DNA of 64,000 nt from Desulfobacteraceae bacterium. GTDB lineage: Bacteria; Desulfobacterota; Desulfobacteria; Desulfobacterales; Desulfobacteraceae. The translations under genes and the position numbers were made by a program. Below, one piece after another: positions 60,489-64,000 of the stretch. Position 1 is the stretch's first letter. Each line of letters begins with the position of its first letter. Below the pieces are notes generated by a model, which was not told the DNA's origin, did not search any database, and was given only the letters and a program-made list of their open reading frames with translations. The stretch is from contig JADGFI010000024.1 of the NCBI GenBank assembly GCA_016743945.1, positions 19,680 to 83,679 of the forward strand, given 5' to 3'.

Positions 60489-61304
60489 TCACCCCAGGGC
60501 CACGTCCAGACTCATCATTACCGTAAACCCGAGCATGGTTGCCATGGTGACCGTATCAATGTGCGCCTGGGTTCGCTGGGATTCGGGAATCAGCTCTTCC
60601 ACCACCACAAAAATCATGGCCCCGGCAGCAAAGCAAAGGGCATAGGGCAGAAAATCCTGCATATAAAGAACAAATGCCGCCCCGGCGACCCCGGCAATGG
60701 GCTCCACGATACCCGAGGCCTGACCCATCAAAAAACTCTTGGTCCGCCCCATGCCTTCCCGGCGCAATGGCATGGAGACAGCCGCGCCTTCGGGAAAATT
60801 CTGCAGACCGATACCAATGGCCAGGGCAATGGCACCGCCAATGGTTGCAGACGGAAGATTGGCGGCCACCGCCCCAAAGGCAACCCCCACGGCAAGGCCT
60901 TCTGGAATATTGTGCAGGGTAATGGCCAACACCAGCAGGGTACTGCGCTGCCAGGAGGTCTTTACCCCCTCACTTTCCTCGATCTTTAGCCCCAAATGCA
61001 AATGGGGCAAAAACAAATCGGTGAGCCGCATGAAAATCCCGCCCCCCATGAACCCAATAACTGCGGTTAACCAGGGAATATGACCCATCTGCTCGGCCAT
61101 TTCTATTCCCGGGGCAAGTAAAGACCAGAAACTGGCAGCAATCATAACGCCGGCGGCAAACCCCAGCATGGAATCCATAAATTTTGGGTTTACCTTTTTT
61201 GTAAAAAAAACCATTGCGGCACCGGCCGCAGTGACACCCCAGGTGAAAAGTGTGGCCATAAGCGCCTGGGTAACGGGACCATATTGCTGAATAAAATCGA
61301 TCAT
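60489..61304 (-). CDS. ZIP-family metal transporter (ZupT-like)
   Basis: The 271-residue protein has about eight helices and the ZIP metal-site motifs: ITLHNIPEGLAVGVAFGAVA (HNxPEG) in helix 4 and IGLQNFPEGAAVSMPLR in helix 5. It imports zinc or iron, or handles other divalent metals, across the inner membrane. A 13-bp palindrome CAGGGTTACCCTG lies 38 nt upstream and may be an operator. SixA is the next gene. Confidence 0.88.
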   Translation of the reverse strand: MIDFIQQYGPVTQALMATLFTWGVTAAGAAMVFFTKKVNPKFMDSMLGFAAGVMIAASFWSLLAPGIEMAEQMGHIPWLTAVIGFMGGGIFMRLTDLFLPHLHLGLKIEESEGVKTSWQRSTLLVLAITLHNIPEGLAVGVAFGAVAANLPSATIGGAIALAIGIGLQNFPEGAAVSMPLRREGMGRTKSFLMGQASGIVEPIAGVAGAAFVLYMQDFLPYALCFAAGAMIFVVVEELIPESQRTQAHIDTVTMATMLGFTVMMSLDVALG

Positions 61305-61341
61305 GAGATTTCCTTTCCGAACCGAATAATGGGGCTGTTTA

Positions 61342-61354
61342 CAGGGTTACCCTG
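61342..61354. promoter_or_regulatory. Palindrome upstream of the ZIP transporter, possible operator
   Basis: CAGGGTTACCCTG has 6-bp arms around a single central T. It lies 38 nt before the ZIP start. It does not match the Zur consensus I know, so the regulator is unknown. Confidence 0.35.
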
Positions 61355-61540
61355 ATTGTTTACGAAGTAGGTCACCCCTTTAATTTTCACAAAAAAACTA
61401 TAGGAAAAAATCAATCAGGTGTCAACCAATCATGCATTTCCAGGTTCCCAGGGGGATCACAGAAAAACCGGGAACCGGGAACCAAATGGAATTGATTAGA
61501 GAACGAGCACCGATCGGAGTGGGGTGCAGCATCAGGATTT

Positions 61541-62206
61541 CTAATATTTTGGCTTTTTTTGAATTAAAACAGTGGCAACAGCAACCATCACTATGCCAAA
61601 CACATTATATGGGTTTATTGTTTCATTGAATAAAAAGCTGTAAAATAGAATGGTCCAGGAATTGTATTGCCCTATAATACTTTTGTTTAAAATAGGCATT
61701 AATCCAAACATTAAGCCTGCCAAAACCCCTATTATCAGGCCAACTGAATTCAATTGTAATGTGTGTATATCTCCTCCAGTGGCGGTGAAAAATACACCGG
61801 TTACGCAAAGGAAAATGGAAAATATTTTCAGTACTGTAAACTGTTCTTTATAAATAAATTTAGAAATTATGCTGGTAAAGATGGGAGCGGTATAAAGAAG
61901 AACTACGGCTGTCGTTATGGTGGTTTTGTCTATCGCATAAAAATAAAAGCCATTGGCCAAAGTTTGGCTGACGAGTCCGATTAAAGCTGTAAAAATTAAC
62001 CCCTTTTGATCTATTTTTAATAAATTAAAATCCTTAATCGATAAATAGATCAGTATAAAAAGACTTCCCAAAAATAAACGAAAAAATGAAATATCAAAGG
62101 GAAGAAATCCATATCCAACTAAAGTTTTGCAGGTTAAGCCGAGGAAACCCCATAAACTGCCTGCTCCCAAAATAAATAGAAACCCGAATTTTTTCTTTAG
62201 TTCCAT
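61541..62206 (-). pseudogene. EamA/DMT transporter with internal deletion
   Basis: The 221-residue frame is open, but a normal EamA protein has about 290 residues and ten helices. Helices 1-6 are intact (LFILGAGSLWGFLGLTCKTL, then VLLYTAPIFTSIISKFIYKE and LIIGVLAGLMFGLMPILNKS). Then WTILFYSFLFNETINPYNVF jumps to the last helix VFGIVMVAVATVLIQ. About 65-70 residues, helices 7-9, are missing in frame. The transporter is likely non-functional. Confidence 0.7.
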
Positions 62207-62599
62207 CTTTAGTTATCTCACTTTTCTGAAAGCCCTTAAACAGATGGTATATGCAACAATACCTGTATCTAGTTTAAAGTGGAGCTACTTATACACTTTT
62301 TTAAAAAAAAGCAATATCTTACGCTAACAAGTCCATGGGTTTTAATCATTTCTGCTGTAATCTATTGTTGAAAACTTTTTACAGATACATTTTGGATTGT
62401 TAAGTCTTTGAAAAATTATGTATAATGCAATTATGCTCAACTCGAAAGATCGGGAAGCCAAGAGGTAAAAATCATAGTTTGGTTTATCATCAATATCAGG
62501 CGATGATGGCAAGATTTTTGACATTCTTGGTTCCGATATAGACATTACTGGGAAATGGAAAATGTTCATGTTTTTTCAAGTTTTATAAGGGGCTTATTT
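62207..62599. other. AT-rich intergenic region upstream of the substrate-binding protein gene
   Basis: These 393 nt are AT-rich, with A and T runs. A reverse frame (62342-62569) reads ISEPRMSKILPSSPDIDD and LYIIFQRLNNPKCICKKFST but matches no family I know. No clear promoter or hairpin was found. The composition suggests foreign DNA. Confidence 0.4.
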
Positions 62600-63622
62600 A
62601 TGTCAAAAAAAAGCATCATTGGAATTATTTTCATAAGTATGATGGTAATCTTGTCGGTTGGGTTGTATTCACTTAAGCAGAAACATTCCGGGAAACACAC
62701 AGGACCTGTTGAAAAAATTATTCTGGCTGCTTATGAAGGAGATTCCGGATTAATTCCATATATAGCTCAAGAACAAGGTTATTTTCAAGAACAAGGGTTA
62801 GATGTTGAATTTAAAAACTACGAAGCAGGCAAGCTTGCCGCTGATGCTCTATTTGCAGGAGAGGCAGATATCGCGACTTCCGCAGAAGCAGTTTTAGTAA
62901 GTAATAGTTTTCAACATCCAAATTTAAGAATTCTTAGTACAATAGCAATCGGGAATACCAACGGAATTGTTGCAAGAAAAGACAGAGGAATAAATACGGT
63001 AAGAGACCTAAGAGGAAAAAAAGTTGGCGTTACCCGAAAAAGTTCGGGAGAATATAACCTGGGCGTTTTATTAATGTTCAATGGATTACGTATGGAAGAT
63101 ATAGAACTTGTCGATTTAAAACCAGGTGAAATTGTCCACTCTGTCGTTTCAGGAAAAAATGATGCGGGTTTTACCTGGGAGCCTAATCTGTACAACATAA
63201 AAAGCACATTAAATGAAAATGCAATGATTATTAAAACTGAGGTGCCTGAAGTCAGATTTTTATTATTAAGCAAACATGAATGGCTCGAAAATAATCCAGG
63301 TGCTGTGTTGAGGTTTATGAAAGCGCTTCTTAAAGCAGAGGCCTATATTCATCAAAATCCTGAAAAAGCCAAGCATTTTACAAAGAAAAAATTCGGTTAT
63401 GAACAGGATTATCTGGTTTCAACATGGCAGAATCATCGTTTTGTAATTAAATTGCCCCAACCATTATTAAACGTCCTGGAAGGCCAGGCAAAATGGCATA
63501 TGCAAAATAAACTTACAGGTGTAACAAAGATGCCGAATTATCTTGAATATATATATTTTGATGCCTTAAATGCGCTAAAGCCACAAGCTGTAACCATAAT
63601 AAGAGAAGAAAATGAAAATTAA
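62600..63622 (+). CDS. ABC-type substrate-binding protein (NMT1/SsuA-like), membrane-anchored
   Basis: The 340-residue protein has an N-terminal hydrophobic anchor (IIGIIFISMMVILSVGLYSL) and an SsuA/ThiY-type binding fold: LIPYIAQEQGYFQEQGLDVE, AGEADIATSAEAVLVSN, TVRDLRGKKVGVTRKSSGEY and AGFTWEPNLYNI. No permease or ATPase gene is nearby, and the sensor kinase frame overlaps its end by 11 nt, so it probably serves as a ligand receptor for that kinase. The ATG at 62600 has AAGGGG 7 nt before it. Confidence 0.85.
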   Translation: MSKKSIIGIIFISMMVILSVGLYSLKQKHSGKHTGPVEKIILAAYEGDSGLIPYIAQEQGYFQEQGLDVEFKNYEAGKLAADALFAGEADIATSAEAVLVSNSFQHPNLRILSTIAIGNTNGIVARKDRGINTVRDLRGKKVGVTRKSSGEYNLGVLLMFNGLRMEDIELVDLKPGEIVHSVVSGKNDAGFTWEPNLYNIKSTLNENAMIIKTEVPEVRFLLLSKHEWLENNPGAVLRFMKALLKAEAYIHQNPEKAKHFTKKKFGYEQDYLVSTWQNHRFVIKLPQPLLNVLEGQAKWHMQNKLTGVTKMPNYLEYIYFDALNALKPQAVTIIREENEN

Positions 63623-63951
63623 AACAAAGCTATATTTGATCTTTATTATTGATTTGATCCTTCTGTTAATACTTGGGAACCTCCTGAATTTTTCTTCCAA
63701 AAAGATAGTTTCTTCAATAAAGATGTTAGAAATTTCAGAAGAGACTGTGCAAAAGCTTGCGGTATTGAACATGTTGACACAAGATTACATAATTCAGCCG
63801 AATGAAAGAGCAAAAACACAATGGCAAATCGTTTATAATTCTCTGGGAGATTTAATAAATTATAATTTTTTGCCTGATAAAAAAAAAGTGATCCGGGTAT
63901 AATATTAAAAAAATAAAAATAATAATAAACTTAATAAGATATGAACATTAA
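63612..63951 (+). pseudogene. N-terminal fragment of a sensor histidine kinase, frameshifted and truncated
   Basis: The frame begins MKIKTKLYLIFIIDLILLLI with one transmembrane segment and a periplasmic helix (KMLEISEETVQKLAVLNML). It ends at TAA (63902) after PDKKKVIRV, right behind a run of nine A residues. Reading through a +1 shift there gives SDPGIILKKIKIIINLIRYE up to TAA at 63949-63951, so a homopolymer frameshift is likely. Even then no kinase domain follows. The remaining 49 nt of the window are less AT-rich and were not identified. Confidence 0.6.
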
Positions 63952-64000
63952 TCGTTAGTACATAACGAACCATCATCTCCGCCTGTCTCCTCACCAGCAT

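Noticed and set aside
62342..62569. 75-codon reverse frame in the AT-rich intergenic region
   Set aside because: No ribosome-binding site and no recognisable family; AT-rich composition alone can give such frames rarely broken by stops.
63961..64000. Beginning of an insertion element at the window end
   Set aside because: The last 40 nt are less AT-rich than the DNA before them, but no terminal repeat or transposase sequence can be recognised in so short a stretch.

Overview
The window looks like chromosomal DNA of a complete-oxidising, sulfate-reducing Desulfobacterota bacterium of the Desulfobacteraceae type. The reasons are a propionate/succinate oxidation operon, a Wolinella-type di-haem succinate dehydrogenase/fumarate reductase, a multihaem c-type cytochrome, short-chain fatty acid uptake and activation genes under sigma-54 control, and large Cache-domain sensor proteins. 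The genus cannot be fixed from the sequence alone. No rRNA, tRNA or CRISPR array was found.

Layout. 1-8 kb: the 3' end of metF, then a minus-strand series: a phosphoribosyltransferase-like gene with a small overlapping leader ORF, an amidohydrolase, mntP, (plus-strand) a ferritin-like protein, a pentahaem cytochrome c, a coiled-coil protein, a 39-codon gene too short for ordinary gene calling, a DHFR-like reductase, a 70-residue protein and class II fumarase. 8-13.4 kb: an SPFH/zinc-ribbon pair behind a large palindrome, a lipoprotein, an Hsp70-like ATPase and a small exported protein. 13.5-24.7 kb: one minus-strand operon whose genes follow the order of the pathway: mce, mcm, meaB, sucC, sucD, frdC, frdA, frdB, class I fumarase. 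It converts methylmalonyl-CoA to malate, has a good sigma-70-type promoter in front of mce and a strong terminator after the fumarase.

24.9-37.5 kb: a MinD/ParA-like ATPase whose only sensible start is AUU, a fatty acyl-CoA ligase, then a scarred area with an IS91-like transposase remnant and a decayed copy of the 5' part of the PBP1b locus, two related Cache-domain sensors (a diguanylate cyclase and a hybrid histidine kinase), the intact PBP1b gene and a lipoprotein. 37.3-45 kb: a frameshifted MaoC remnant, atoE, thiolase and CoA-transferase, preceded by a near-consensus -24/-12 promoter with upstream palindromes and by the gene of a sigma-54 activator that probably controls them. 45-51 kb: a TRAP transporter operon (aminotransferase, dctP, terminator, cupin, dctQ, dctM) with a GntR/FCD regulator and a small amidinotransferase-like ORF.

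51-61.3 kb: an SDR/PPOX/metallo-hydrolase operon with an in-frame 15-bp tandem repeat, an AttEFGH-like ABC system with a CrtC/lipocalin-like lipoprotein, uvsE, sixA and a ZIP metal transporter. 61.4-64 kb is AT-rich and looks foreign and decaying: an EamA transporter missing its seventh to ninth membrane segments, a substrate-binding protein, and the overlapping start of a sensor kinase that is cut short.
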